Below are positions 38,390 to 46,764 of a stretch of DNA of 64,000 bases, piece after piece. A model generated the notes under the pieces. That model worked only from the letters and a program-made list of their open reading frames with translations, did not search any database and was not told the DNA's origin. Positions within the stretch are counted from its first letter, which is position 1, and the number at the start of each line of letters is the position of its first letter. Source of the DNA: CAWAYR01 sp050250955. Lineage in GTDB: Bacteria; Acidobacteriota; Vicinamibacteria; Vicinamibacterales; UBA2999. The stretch covers positions 372,001 through 436,000 of the forward strand of contig JBFWNR010000003.1 of the NCBI GenBank assembly GCA_050250955.1, given 5' to 3'. Both the position numbers and the translations under genes were made by a program.

Positions 38390-39040
38390 TCAGCGGTGGC
38401 ACACCGAGCAGCTGGTGAGGCTCTTGATGTTGTATTCGGCGACCAGCTGCGGGCCGAGTTCCGACTGCGCCACCGCCGGCACGTAGCCCATCGTGAACAC
38501 CTCGGAGCGCGGCCGCACGTACTGCGCGGGGTCGCGGTGGCAGTCCAGACACCACTCCATCTGCAGCGAGTTCTGCTGGCGCATCAGCGGCATCTGGTCG
38601 ACGCGGCCGTGGCAGGTCTCGCAGGCCATGCCCTTCTTCACGTGGATGCTGTGGTTGAAGTAGACGAAGTCGGGCAGGTCGTGCACGCGCGTCCACTGCA
38701 GCGGCGTGTCGTCGCGGAAGCTGGCGCGGACCGGTTCGAGGTACGGGCTGGTGGACCAGATCTGCGAGTGGCAGTTGATGCAGGTCTTGGTCGGCGGGAT
38801 GCTCGCCGTCGCCGCCACCTCCACCGAGTTGTGGCAGTAGCGGCAGTCGATGCCGATGCCGCCGACGTGGTGCTGGTGGCTGAACTGCACCGGCTGGTCG
38901 ACGAAGGTGTTGGCCGCGGTCACGAAGTCCGACCGCTGGAGCACCGCCACCGTCCAACCCAGCGAGAGCACGAGTCCGAGCACCATGAACACACTGGCCT
39001 TGGACCAGGCGTTGGCGCTCTTCGGAAAGATCTGAGGCAT
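38390..39040 (-). CDS. actA: Alternative complex III pentahaem cytochrome ActA
   Basis: This 216-residue protein has one N-terminal membrane anchor (about 14-34) and five haem sites (CRYCH, CINCH, CETCH, CLDCH, CSVCH), with FSHQHH and FNHSIH supplying axial ligands. It is the first gene of the twelve-gene operon running down to 26190. It collects electrons from ActB for ActE. It is 103 bp upstream of actB. Confidence 0.94.
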   Translation of the reverse strand: MPQIFPKSANAWSKASVFMVLGLVLSLGWTVAVLQRSDFVTAANTFVDQPVQFSHQHHVGGIGIDCRYCHNSVEVAATASIPPTKTCINCHSQIWSTSPYLEPVRASFRDDTPLQWTRVHDLPDFVYFNHSIHVKKGMACETCHGRVDQMPLMRQQNSLQMEWCLDCHRDPAQYVRPRSEVFTMGYVPAVAQSELGPQLVAEYNIKSLTSCSVCHR

Positions 39041-39388
39041 GCGTCGTCGTCGAGCGATCCCTCAGATCGCTCCCTCCCCGCGTGTTGACCGCGGGCACAC
39101 TCTACACGGGATCGCCGTTCGTCTACAGCCCGGACGGGCGCGGCGCGCGTTCGGCGCACACGTCGTGCCGGGTTTGTGAAAACTTTCGCAAGCAGGTTGT
39201 ACCAGATCGGCCGGCAAAGGACAAGGAACCGAAACGGTCGGACATGCGTCTGATTGCCGGAATTTTCTGGCGTTCGACATATAATTACGTCGAGTCCGCG
39301 TGCGCTTCGGCCTTGACAGGCCAATGGCGCCGGGCGCATAACTCGCGCTGATCCGTCTGGTCCTTCGACGGTCGGCCTTCCCTGGCCC
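39041..39388. other. Intergenic region between divergent actA and hydrolase genes
   Basis: This 348-bp stretch is clearly AT-richer than the rest around 39240-39300 and must hold the ACIII operon promoter (minus strand). A perfect TATAAT (39280-39285, plus strand) has only a weak TTGCCG 20 bp upstream, so a promoter for the hydrolase gene is possible but unproved. A minus-strand TAGAGT at 39105-39100 lacks a -35. No gene was seen here. Confidence 0.4.
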
Positions 39389-40513
39389 ATGCGCCTCCGG
39401 CTGCCCTGCCGTTCCGCCTTCGTGTTCGCGATCGTGCTGTGGCTGTCGGCCGGCCTGGCGGCCCAGCCCGGCCGTACGGCGGCCGAACGCGACCTGGCCG
39501 CCCTGGCGCGGCTCACCGACGACGACCGCCTCGCCCTCGGCACGCCGGGGCTGGCCGCCGCCGTGGTGGTCGGCGAGTCGATCGTGTGGGCGCAGGGGTT
39601 CGGCCTCGCCGACCTCGAGCAGGGCGTGCCGGTGCGGCCCGAGTCGGTGTTCCGCATCGCCTCGATCTCGAAGCCGATCGCCGCCACCGCCGTGATGCAG
39701 CTGGTCGAACGCGGCCTGGTGTCGCTCGACGACCCGATTCAGCGCTTCGTGCCGACCTTCCCCCGCAAGGCGGCGGGCGAGATCCGCATCCGCCACCTGC
39801 TCACCCACACCTCCGGGATCCGCCACTATCGCGGCAACGAGATGAACAGCCGCGACGCGTATCCGAGCGTCGAGCGCGCCCTGTCGGTGTTCAGGAACGA
39901 CCCGCTGCTCTTCGCACCCGGCGAGCGGTACGCGTATTCGACCTACGGCTACAACCTCCTCGCCGGCGTCGTCGAAGCGGCGTCGGGACGATCCTTCGAG
40001 GACTACCTGCGGCTCAACGTCTTCGGCCCGGCCGGCATGACCTCGACCTTTCTCGAGCGGCCGCAGGAGGTGATCCGGTGGCGCGCCCGTCAATACGTCC
40101 GCGGCCCGCTGGCCGGCACATGGCTGCAGGCGCCCTACGTCGATCTGAGCGTGAAGTGGGCCGGCGGCGGCATGATCTCGAGCGTGCTCGACCTGGCCCG
40201 GTTCGACATCGCGCTGAACACGGGACGCCTGCTCAGGCCCGAGACGGTCGAGCGCATGTACGTCTCCGGGCGGTTGAACAACGGCGGCTATACCGGCTAC
40301 GGCCTGGGCTGGATGGTCAGCCAGGAGGGCGGCCGGCTGCGCGTCGCTCACAGCGGCGGGGCCACCGGCGGCACCACCTACATCCTGCGCGAGCCGCGCA
40401 CGCGGCTGGCCTCCGTGATCCTCACCAATCTCGACAACGTGCCGCGTCTGCGCGAGCTGGCCGAACAGCTCCTTGCGCTGGCGCCCCGCCCGATGGCACT
40501 CACCACCCGGTAA
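39389..40513 (+). CDS. Beta-lactamase-fold serine hydrolase, exported
   Basis: This 374-residue protein has a signal peptide (AFVFAIVLWLSAGLAAQ) and class C/LACTB-like motifs: nucleophile S92-I-S-K95, Y183-S-T in the place of the YxN motif, and the late HSG (AHSGGATGGTT). Related enzymes act as D-amino peptidases, esterases or carboxypeptidases, and only some as beta-lactamases. Antibiotic resistance should not be inferred. It is monocistronic, or leads into the zinc-ribbon gene 32 nt later. Confidence 0.9.
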   Translation: MRLRLPCRSAFVFAIVLWLSAGLAAQPGRTAAERDLAALARLTDDDRLALGTPGLAAAVVVGESIVWAQGFGLADLEQGVPVRPESVFRIASISKPIAATAVMQLVERGLVSLDDPIQRFVPTFPRKAAGEIRIRHLLTHTSGIRHYRGNEMNSRDAYPSVERALSVFRNDPLLFAPGERYAYSTYGYNLLAGVVEAASGRSFEDYLRLNVFGPAGMTSTFLERPQEVIRWRARQYVRGPLAGTWLQAPYVDLSVKWAGGGMISSVLDLARFDIALNTGRLLRPETVERMYVSGRLNNGGYTGYGLGWMVSQEGGRLRVAHSGGATGGTTYILREPRTRLASVILTNLDNVPRLRELAEQLLALAPRPMALTTR

Positions 40514-40545
40514 CCTCGTCCCCGACCCCCGCCGAGACCCCGCTC

Positions 40546-41055
40546 ATGTCCGACCGCAAGTACCGCCAGCACGGCTACCAGGACGACGACCGCGACCGCC
40601 GCCCGCGCGGCGACGGCCCCTCCGGCGATCGCCGGCCCGAACGCGAGCCGGGCGCCCCGGCCGGAACGCGCCGCATGTCGTCGGAGGGCGCCAAGAACCC
40701 GCGCATGATGGGCTACCGGGTCGTCGCCAAGTGCGCGCGCTGCGGCGCGCCGGTCGATCCCGACATCCTCACGCTCAGCAAGTGCGAGAAGTGCGGCACC
40801 GCGCTGCACGCCTGCGTGCAGTGCGTCAACTTCGACCCGAGCGCCCGTTTCGAGTGCAGCGAGACGATCCCGGCCCGCATCTCGCCGAAGGACGCCGCCA
40901 ACGAGTGCAGCGTCTTCACCGCCCGCACCAGCTACGAGCGCGAGACCAGCTCGACCCCGGCACCGGCGGCGCCCTCGAGCGCCGGCAACGGCGGCTCGAG
41001 TCCCGAGTCGGTGTCGAGCGCGAAGAAGGCCTTCGACGACCTGTTCAAGTTCTAG
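40546..41055 (+). CDS. Zinc-ribbon protein with disordered tails, hypothetical
   Basis: This 169-residue protein has an Arg/Asp/Pro-rich disordered N-terminus (1-50) and a Cys-rich core: CARCGAPVD, CEKCGTALHACVQCVNFD, and later FECSE and ECSVF, fit to bind one or two zinc ions. The Ser/Pro-rich tail ends SAKKAFDDLFKF, a short acidic-aromatic peptide that looks like a protein-docking motif. No named family. Its TAG lies inside a heptad repeat. Confidence 0.7.
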   Translation: MSDRKYRQHGYQDDDRDRRPRGDGPSGDRRPEREPGAPAGTRRMSSEGAKNPRMMGYRVVAKCARCGAPVDPDILTLSKCEKCGTALHACVQCVNFDPSARFECSETIPARISPKDAANECSVFTARTSYERETSSTPAPAAPSSAGNGGSSPESVSSAKKAFDDLFKF

Positions 41056-41211
41056 CGGCTAGCGGCTGGCGGCTGGCGGCTAGTGGATCACGCCGGCACG
41101 CAGTCGCGCCGCCATGCTCGCCTCCGCTGTCTTCCGAGCCCCAACAGATGTCGCGGCTGGGCATTCGGGCGTCAGTTTCCCAGCCGCTAGCCGCTAGCCC
41201 CTAGCCGCTAG
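41052..41211. repeat. Pair of inverted heptanucleotide arrays flanking a 97-bp spacer
   Basis: At 41052-41086 five units read CTAGCGG, CTAGCGG, CTGGCGG, CTGGCGG, CTAGTGG. At 41184-41211 four units of the complementary orientation read CCGCTAG, CCGCTAG, CCCCTAG, CCGCTAG. The two arrays face each other like terminal inverted repeats, and the spacer between has no recognised gene. The first array includes the stop codon of the upstream gene. Confidence 0.75.
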
Positions 41212-41224
41212 TAACATCGCCCCC

Positions 41225-41893
41225 ATGTCCCTGCTCTCCGACGCCGACCGCAGCACGCTCGTCCAGCACCTGGCGCCGATTGCCAGGCAGGTCGACCTGG
41301 TGCTCTTCACGCAGACGTTCGGCGGCAGCGAGAGCGGGCCGGTCGCCAAGCAGCTGCTGCACGAGGTGGCGTCGCTGCACGACAAGATCGCCGTCGTCGA
41401 GAAGAACTTCGTCCTCGACACCGAGGATCGCGACCGCTACCGCGTCGACAAGGCGCCGGCGATCGTCATCCTCTCCGACGGCGCCGACACCCGCATGCGG
41501 CTCTACGGCGCGCCGACCGGCTACGAATTCGCGGCGCTGGTCGAGGCGGTGCTGGTGGCCGGCACCGGCGCGACCGAGCTCGAGGCCGAGACGCTCACCG
41601 CGCTCGACGGGGTGACCGAGCCGCTGCACCTGCAGGTGTTCACGACGCCGACTTGACCGCATTGCCCCAGGGCGGTCGTCCTGGCCCACAAGTTGGCGTT
41701 CGCCAACCCGCACATCACCGCCGATTCGGTGGACGCGATCGAGTTCATGGACCTGTCGCGCCGCTACCGGGTGTCGGGCGTGCCCAAAACGGTGGTCAAC
41801 GATCGGATCGAGGTGCTGGGCGGGCTGCCCGAACCCGACTTCGTCGCCGCCGTGCTGGAGCGGCCCGAGCCGCCGCCCGCGGCGGGCGGATAG
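41225..41893 (+). CDS. Probable selenoprotein: double thioredoxin-fold protein with UxxC motif
   Basis: The reading frame encodes 222 residues with one in-frame TGA at codon 144 (41654-41656). The codons after it read P-H-C-P-R, so the site is U-P-H-C in place of the C-P-H-C redox motif. The C-terminal part keeps the thioredoxin features after it: VDAIEFMDLSRRYRVSGVPKT with the cis-Pro (P187). The N-terminal half is a second thioredoxin-like fold (LVLFTQTFGGSES, cis-Pro P78) that has lost its Cys pair. This is the plan of glutaredoxin-like protein disulfide oxidoreductases. The TGA is read as selenocysteine (inference). The true stop is the TAG at 41891. A point mutation or sequencing error is the alternative. 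Confidence 0.82.
41657..41691 (+). promoter_or_regulatory. Candidate bacterial SECIS stem-loop
   Basis: Directly after the TGA lies a stem CCAGG (41667-41671) and CCTGG (41680-41684) closing an 8-nt loop GCGGTCGT. A lower TTG/CAA pairing (41662-41664 with 41689-41691) lies across an internal loop. The loop holds GGTC starting 17 nt after the UGA, close to the spacing and loop sequence (GGUC) of the E. coli fdhF SECIS. This supports SelB-dependent recoding. Confidence 0.65.
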
Positions 41894-41912
41894 AATCCCG
41901 CGCGGAGGTCCC

Positions 41913-42794
41913 ATGCGCGCTCCCGCCCTGGCTGCCGGTCTCGCTCTCCTGCTCTCCGCCGCCCACGCGGACGCCCAGGCCCGCAAGGTCTACATCTCGG
42001 TGGACATGGAGGGCATCAGCGGCGTCAACGGCAACGACCAGACCGCGGCCGGGCAGCCGGAATACGCGCGGGCCCGCACGCTGATGGCCGAGGACGCCAA
42101 CGCCGCGATCCGCGGCGCCTTCGCCGGCGGCGCGACGGAGGTGGTCGTCAACGACTCGCACGGCTCGCAGCGCAACCTGCGGCCCGAGGACCTCGACCCG
42201 CGCGTGCGGCTCATCAGCCACAGCTTCAAGCGCCACGGCATGGTGGAAGGCCTCGACGAGAGCTTCGACGCCGTCATCTTCGTCGGCTACCACGCCAAGG
42301 CGGAGGCCCCGCGCGGGTTGTTCGCCCACACCGGTTCGGGCGTGGTGCGCGATCTGGAGCTGAACGGCGTATCGGTGGGCGAGGGCGGCATGAACGCGGC
42401 GATGGCGGCGTGGTACGGCGTCGCCGTGGCCCTGGTCACCGGCGACGACGCCGCCGTCGAGGAAGTGAAGGCCGCGGCACCGGGTGTCCGCACCGTGGCC
42501 GTGAAGCGGGCGATCAACACCCGGGCCGTCGAGCTGCTGCCGCTCGCCGAAGCGCGGCGCCTCATCGAGACCGGCGCGAAGGAGGCGGTCGCGGCCGCGA
42601 AGAAGCCGGCGCCGGCACGGCGCGGGCCCTACCGCGTGACGATGCGCTTCCGCGACGTCACGATCCCCGAAGTGGCGAGCGCGTTCCGCGAGATCGAACG
42701 GCCGGCACCCGACACGGTGTCGTTCGCGCGCGACGCGATGCCCGAAGCCTATCGGCTGATCCGCGTGCTCTACCGGTTCATCGACACCAACTGA
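41913..42794 (+). CDS. M55 family D-aminopeptidase, DppA-like, exported
   Basis: This 293-residue protein has a signal peptide (MRAPALAAGLALLLSAAHADAQA) followed by the DppA fold: KVYISVDMEGISGV with zinc-ligand Asp and Glu, EVVVNDSHGSQRNL with the His ligand, and FVGYHAKAEAPRGLFAHT with the catalytic-site His. M55 enzymes are dizinc D-Ala-D-Ala aminopeptidases. It begins 19 nt after the stop of the selenoprotein gene, so the two may share a transcript. Confidence 0.9.
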   Translation: MRAPALAAGLALLLSAAHADAQARKVYISVDMEGISGVNGNDQTAAGQPEYARARTLMAEDANAAIRGAFAGGATEVVVNDSHGSQRNLRPEDLDPRVRLISHSFKRHGMVEGLDESFDAVIFVGYHAKAEAPRGLFAHTGSGVVRDLELNGVSVGEGGMNAAMAAWYGVAVALVTGDDAAVEEVKAAAPGVRTVAVKRAINTRAVELLPLAEARRLIETGAKEAVAAAKKPAPARRGPYRVTMRFRDVTIPEVASAFREIERPAPDTVSFARDAMPEAYRLIRVLYRFIDTN

Positions 42795-42822
42795 GTTTCA
42801 CGGATCGGCGACGGATCCCAGC

Positions 42823-42848
42823 CACGCCCAGTCTTTAGGCTGGGCGTG
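42823..42848 (+). terminator. Strong hairpin after the M55 peptidase gene
   Basis: The perfect 9-bp stem CACGCCCAG/CTGGGCGTG is extended by C-G and T-G pairs around a TTTA loop, 28 nt past the stop codon. There is no T-run directly after it, but a GTTTTG lies about 15 nt further on. It is a likely transcription terminator. Confidence 0.65.
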
Positions 42849-42970
42849 AGGAGAACGCACGTTTTGACGCGTTCCCCGCGCTCGGAAGCTGCGATACAGT
42901 GCCTGCCCGCGACCGTACCCAGACGGTCGCCGCACAACCCGTAGTCCGCACCATGGAGCGCTCCCCAGCC

Positions 42971-43948
42971 ATGACCACCTTGTCCGTGTACAGAGCCTGC
43001 GTCGCCGGCAGCCTCGCGGCTGCTGCTCTCTGCTGGCCGGCGGCGCCGCCGGCGGCCGCGCAGACGACGACCATCCGGCTCGAACAGCCGGCGACGTCGC
43101 TGCCGACCACCTACCAGCCGCCACCGCCACCACCGCCGCCGCCGACCTGCACGACGACGTGCATCGGCGCGCCCGGACCGGAAGGGCCGCCCGGACCGCC
43201 GGGACCACCGGGACCGGCCGGGCCGGAGGGCCCGGCGGGACCGCCAGGACCGCCGGGGCCTCCGGGCGTCGACGGGGCGCCAGGACCCGAGGGTCCGCCT
43301 GGGCCGAGTGGGCCCGCCGGGCCGGCCGGACCGCCGGGGCCGACCGGACCTGAAGGACCTCCGGGCGTCGGCGGGCCGGAAGGCCCGCCCGGGCCGGCGG
43401 GACCGGAAGGTCCGCCCGGACCGAAGGGCGATCCGGGTGAGTGCGACGGCAGCTGCGGCGTCGAGGTGCTGACCGAGCCGATCCACTGGGACGCCGAGTT
43501 CCCGATGGTCCTCAAGGACGACGACATCATGGAGGACGTCGACCGCGGGCCCGGCAAACGCAACGACGTGCTCTGGTATCAGCCGTCGTCGGACACCTTC
43601 GTGCTGTTCGACCTCAACGCCCCCGACGGCGGGATGGTGTTGGCGTTTCGCCGCGGCGGGGAGGTGACGCCGTGGTCGCGGGTGGTGGACGTCCGGCCGC
43701 GGGTGTTCTGGTTCGCGGCGCAGAACACCACCACCGGCATGGCCCACGTCTGCATCGTCGATCTGGAGAAGCTGATTGCCGCGGCGCAGGCCAAGGGCCT
43801 CAACCTCGGCTGGGTGCCACTGAAGGCGTTCACGACCTACGGCGTCATCCCGACGATCACGACCAGCCTCTGGTCCGAGGCGACCAGCGTGGCCCCCGCG
43901 GGCGGTCTGGCGGGACTGGCCGGCCTGGCCAATCCGGGCCAGCGCTGA
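42971..43948 (+). CDS. Exported collagen-like triple-helix protein
   Basis: This 325-residue protein has a signal peptide (VYRACVAGSLAAAALCWPAAPPAAAQ). A run of nine prolines (50-58) is followed by CTTTCI, then a collagen-like region of 31 Gly-X-Y triplets (66-158; mostly GPP, GPA, GPE). Closing Cys (GECDGSC) and a globular C-terminal domain (about 165-325; HWDAEFPMVLKDDDIMEDVD...) follow. The Cys on both sides could lock the trimer by disulfides, and the C-terminal domain may nucleate it. An in-frame ATG at 42953 is an alternative start. It is a probable surface or secreted structural protein. Confidence 0.82.
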   Translation: MTTLSVYRACVAGSLAAAALCWPAAPPAAAQTTTIRLEQPATSLPTTYQPPPPPPPPPTCTTTCIGAPGPEGPPGPPGPPGPAGPEGPAGPPGPPGPPGVDGAPGPEGPPGPSGPAGPAGPPGPTGPEGPPGVGGPEGPPGPAGPEGPPGPKGDPGECDGSCGVEVLTEPIHWDAEFPMVLKDDDIMEDVDRGPGKRNDVLWYQPSSDTFVLFDLNAPDGGMVLAFRRGGEVTPWSRVVDVRPRVFWFAAQNTTTGMAHVCIVDLEKLIAAAQAKGLNLGWVPLKAFTTYGVIPTITTSLWSEATSVAPAGGLAGLAGLANPGQR

Positions 43949-43957
43949 TCGTCGCCC

Positions 43958-44953
43958 CTACGGCGCGGCGGCGCGGCCCCGCTCCTCGGCGCGCGGATGG
44001 GTGGAGAGGAACCCCGGCACCCCGGACGGGTGTTCCTGCTCCATCCGCGTGAGGAAGCGGACGAAGTGGCCGCGGTCGACGCCGGCGCGGTCGAGCAGAT
44101 CGAGGCCGAACCGGTCGGCTTCGCGTTCGAAGTCGCGCGAGTAGCGGGCGTCGAGCAGGAACGCGGGCAGCGCCGCCGCATAGGACGACAGCGACAAGAC
44201 GTCGCCGACCACCGCCGCCACCAGCACGCCGGCCACCGACGTCTGCAGCACGTGGCGCATGGTGTGGCGGCCGTGCAGGTGGCCGATTTCGTGGGCGAGC
44301 ACGGCCACGATCTCGTCGTCGGCCCGGGCTGTGGCCACCAGTTCGTCGAGCAGCACGACGGTGCCGCCGGGCAGCGCGAACGCGTTGGGGCCGACGGCGG
44401 GGCTCTTGCGGAACTCGAGGACGTAGGGGCCGCCGCCGGCCAGGTCGGCCAGCGCCGCGAATCGCGCCCGCAGCGCCTCCCGCCGCGGCTCCGGCAATTC
44501 CGACGCGGCCAGCGCCATCCGGTCGAGCGTGGCCAACGCCTGCGATCCCATCTGCTGCTCGACGCCCGGGTGCATGCGGGCGGCGACGACCCGCGCCAGC
44601 ACCGGGACGCCGACGCTGATGCCGCCCCAGAGCAGGATCATCACCGCCGCCGCGGCCAGCAGCGCCGGCCACCAGCGGACCTCCAGCTCGTTGGCCCACC
44701 GCTCGACGCGCTGCGGCACGGCGGTTGCGGCGTCGGGCAGCTCGAAGGCTGCGTCGACCAGGCACGAGGCGCCGTCGGGCAGGTCCAGGCGACGCGGCAG
44801 GCTGCCCAGCGCCGGCTCGAGCTCGACGCGGTCGACCGGGACGGCGACGTCCACGCCCTCCCCGCGCAGGTGGACGATCCCGGCCTCCACGGCCACCGTC
44901 ACGGCGTGCGACCGCGACGTCCGGCCGTCGTAGTAGAACCCGTGCGCCGTCAT
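43958..44953 (-). CDS. M48 family metallopeptidase with N-terminal membrane domain
   Basis: This 331-residue protein has an N-terminal beta-rich part (1-90), one membrane helix (about 95-122) and an M48 catalytic domain. The catalytic domain has H221-E-I-G-H225 and third zinc ligand E278 (READRFG), and ends in LSTHPRAEERG, typical of the BepA/Oma1 branch. It probably takes part in quality control of membrane or outer-membrane proteins. Its ATG overlaps the DUF898 gene stop by 4 bp; an M48/YjgN pair is common and may act together. Confidence 0.9.
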   Translation of the reverse strand: MTAHGFYYDGRTSRSHAVTVAVEAGIVHLRGEGVDVAVPVDRVELEPALGSLPRRLDLPDGASCLVDAAFELPDAATAVPQRVERWANELEVRWWPALLAAAAVMILLWGGISVGVPVLARVVAARMHPGVEQQMGSQALATLDRMALAASELPEPRREALRARFAALADLAGGGPYVLEFRKSPAVGPNAFALPGGTVVLLDELVATARADDEIVAVLAHEIGHLHGRHTMRHVLQTSVAGVLVAAVVGDVLSLSSYAAALPAFLLDARYSRDFEREADRFGLDLLDRAGVDRGHFVRFLTRMEQEHPSGVPGFLSTHPRAEERGRAAAP

Positions 44954-46086
44954 AGCCCGATGTCGAAGTCCATCGCCTCGCTGAGCTCGGCGCCGGTGGC
45001 CGATTCGCGGTCGATGCTGGTGTCGGCCTCGGTCGAGAGCGGGCCGCCGGGCAGCAGGGTGAGCGAGTCGGCGCGGTAGCGGGCCAGCCGCACCCGCGCC
45101 CAGGGCACCGCCAGGCCGAGCGTGGCGGCGATGGTCACGAGGTTCACGACGTAGATGGCGAGCATGTGCGGGATCCGCAGCCGGCTGTCGAAGCGGTGAG
45201 CGTCGAGGGTCGTGTGGTTCCAGACCAGGTTCTCGAACGCCGTCCGCACTCCGACGTAGAGCACGCCGAGGCCGGCATAGGCCACCAGCACCGCCATCGC
45301 CACGCCGCCGCCCACGACCGGGTTGTCGCGGTCGCCGCCGGCCGCGACCATGGCGCTGGCGGCGAGGAACAACGCGACGCCGAACCACGCCAGGCCGGCC
45401 AGCGCCGCCACGGCGTAGATGCGGTAGACGGCCAGCGTCGGCACGGCGAGGCGGAACGGCGAGCGGCCCAGGCGGCTGTTGTCGGCATGGAACTCACGCT
45501 GCCTGGCGACGACGAAGGGGTAGATCAGGCCGAGCGTGAAGGGCACGAGCAACGGCAGCAGCAGGTAGACGCGGTAGGCGTCGTGCTCCATGCCCTCGAA
45601 CGAGAAGCGGATGCCGCGGTAGGACGAGTTGGCGGCGCGGAAGCGGAACGCGCGCACGAACACGATCGGCATCAGCACGAGCAACGGCAGGTAGAGGATG
45701 CTGGCGACCACCGGGGCGAGGTTGCCGACGACGGCCAGCAGGACGACGACGCCGTAGGCGATGAGCCGCCCCTTCAGGATGGCGATCGGCGAGGCGTGGT
45801 AGCCGAAGCGGCCGCCGTCCACCGCGGTGTGGCCGTAGAAGTAGCGCAGCCGCCGCACCTTGGCCCACGCCGAGTAGATGCCGAGCGTGAGCAGGCTGAG
45901 CAGGAGGTTGACGATCCAGATGCGGAAGTACTCGCTGCCGCTGCCGGTGAAGCGGAACGGCCGCGGCCTCAGGTCGGGGGGCGGGGGCGGGGCCTCGACG
46001 GCGGGGTCGGGCAGGGGCGGCGCGTCGAGGGGCGGGGGATCCTCGGGCGCGGGCGAGGCTGGCGGCTCGCCCGGCAGGTCGGTCAT
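44950..46086 (-). CDS. YjgN family (DUF898) membrane protein
   Basis: This 378-residue protein has a Pro-rich N-terminal tail (1-42) followed by the DUF898 repeat. The block FRFTGSGSEYFRIWIVNLLLSLLTLGIYSAWAKVRRLRYFYGHT recurs in diverged form (RTAFENLVWN...LRIPHMLAIYVVNLVTIAATLGLAVPWARVRLARY). About eight membrane segments are predicted. The family function is unknown; the partner is the overlapping M48 peptidase gene. Confidence 0.88.
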   Translation of the reverse strand: MTDLPGEPPASPAPEDPPPLDAPPLPDPAVEAPPPPPDLRPRPFRFTGSGSEYFRIWIVNLLLSLLTLGIYSAWAKVRRLRYFYGHTAVDGGRFGYHASPIAILKGRLIAYGVVVLLAVVGNLAPVVASILYLPLLVLMPIVFVRAFRFRAANSSYRGIRFSFEGMEHDAYRVYLLLPLLVPFTLGLIYPFVVARQREFHADNSRLGRSPFRLAVPTLAVYRIYAVAALAGLAWFGVALFLAASAMVAAGGDRDNPVVGGGVAMAVLVAYAGLGVLYVGVRTAFENLVWNHTTLDAHRFDSRLRIPHMLAIYVVNLVTIAATLGLAVPWARVRLARYRADSLTLLPGGPLSTEADTSIDRESATGAELSEAMDFDIGL

Positions 46087-46160
46087 GGCGAGTAGTGTAG
46101 CCGCGCGCCGTGACGTCGACGCGCCGGGGCGGACGCGCGCTGTCCAGGTCGCGCGAGGGC

Positions 46161-46676
46161 CTAGCGAACCCGCGTCAGCGACGAGCGGCCGAACTCGCGC
46201 CACTGGCCGTTCGTGCCGAGCACGCGGTCCACGACCGCGATCGCGTCGGGCGCAACGCGGCGGTAGCGGGTCTCGCCCTGCTCGGTGGCCGCCGTGCCCC
46301 AAAGCGCGACCACGGTGTCGGCGCCGTCAGGTCCGCCGCGGATCGGGCGGACTGCGCCGCTCGAGTCGAACCACGTGGCGGTGTACCCGCTGTCCCAGCC
46401 GGGGCGCGGGTAATACGCGTGCCCTTCGAAGCGCTGGGTCTTCGGCGGCAGGCCGATGTGACTCACCCACAGCAGTCGGGTGAAGCGACCGTCGAGGACG
46501 CGCTCCACGGTCAGCTCGACGCGGGCGGGCTGGCCGAGAATGGTGCCGGTGCCCGCCCATTGCCCGGCGAACAGGTCGTGCAGTGGGTCGGGGGGCGGCG
46601 GAGGCGGCGTCGTGTCCTGCGCGGCGATCGACGGGCCGACACCCAGGACGAGCAGCACGATGAACGTGACCCGCAT
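46161..46676 (-). CDS. Exported DUF1579-like lipocalin-type protein, hypothetical
   Basis: This 171-residue protein has a signal peptide (MRVTFIVLLVLGVGPSIAAQ), a Pro run (TTPPPPPPDP), and a beta-barrel-like sequence with the FAGQWAGTGTILGQPARVELTVERVLDGRFTRLLW pattern. That pattern recalls DUF1579 and other lipocalin-like proteins that bind small hydrophobic ligands or haem. It carries WVSHIGLPPKTQRFEGHAYY in the middle. It is monocistronic. The function is unknown. Confidence 0.6.
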   Translation of the reverse strand: MRVTFIVLLVLGVGPSIAAQDTTPPPPPPDPLHDLFAGQWAGTGTILGQPARVELTVERVLDGRFTRLLWVSHIGLPPKTQRFEGHAYYPRPGWDSGYTATWFDSSGAVRPIRGGPDGADTVVALWGTAATEQGETRYRRVAPDAIAVVDRVLGTNGQWREFGRSSLTRVR

Positions 46677-46764
46677 GTCGAGACTCCTCCTCGAGATGAC
46701 GGGCGAGTCCGCGCCCGCGTGACACGGCTGGCAGATTCTTCACCAAGTCATCACCAGCCTTGAG

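Noticed and set aside
39082..39351. An 89-codon open frame between actA and the hydrolase gene
   Set aside because: It has no ribosome site, no recognisable domain and low-complexity content; the region is better explained as a promoter region.
39389..40513. Antibiotic-resistance beta-lactamase
   Set aside because: The motifs fit the large serine hydrolase family (SxxK, YST, HSG), most members of which are not beta-lactamases.
41225..41656. Treating the TGA at 41654 as the end of a 143-residue gene and 41693-41893 as a separate small gene
   Set aside because: The frame is continuous through the TGA, the TGA replaces the first Cys of CPHC, and the two parts together make one known architecture.
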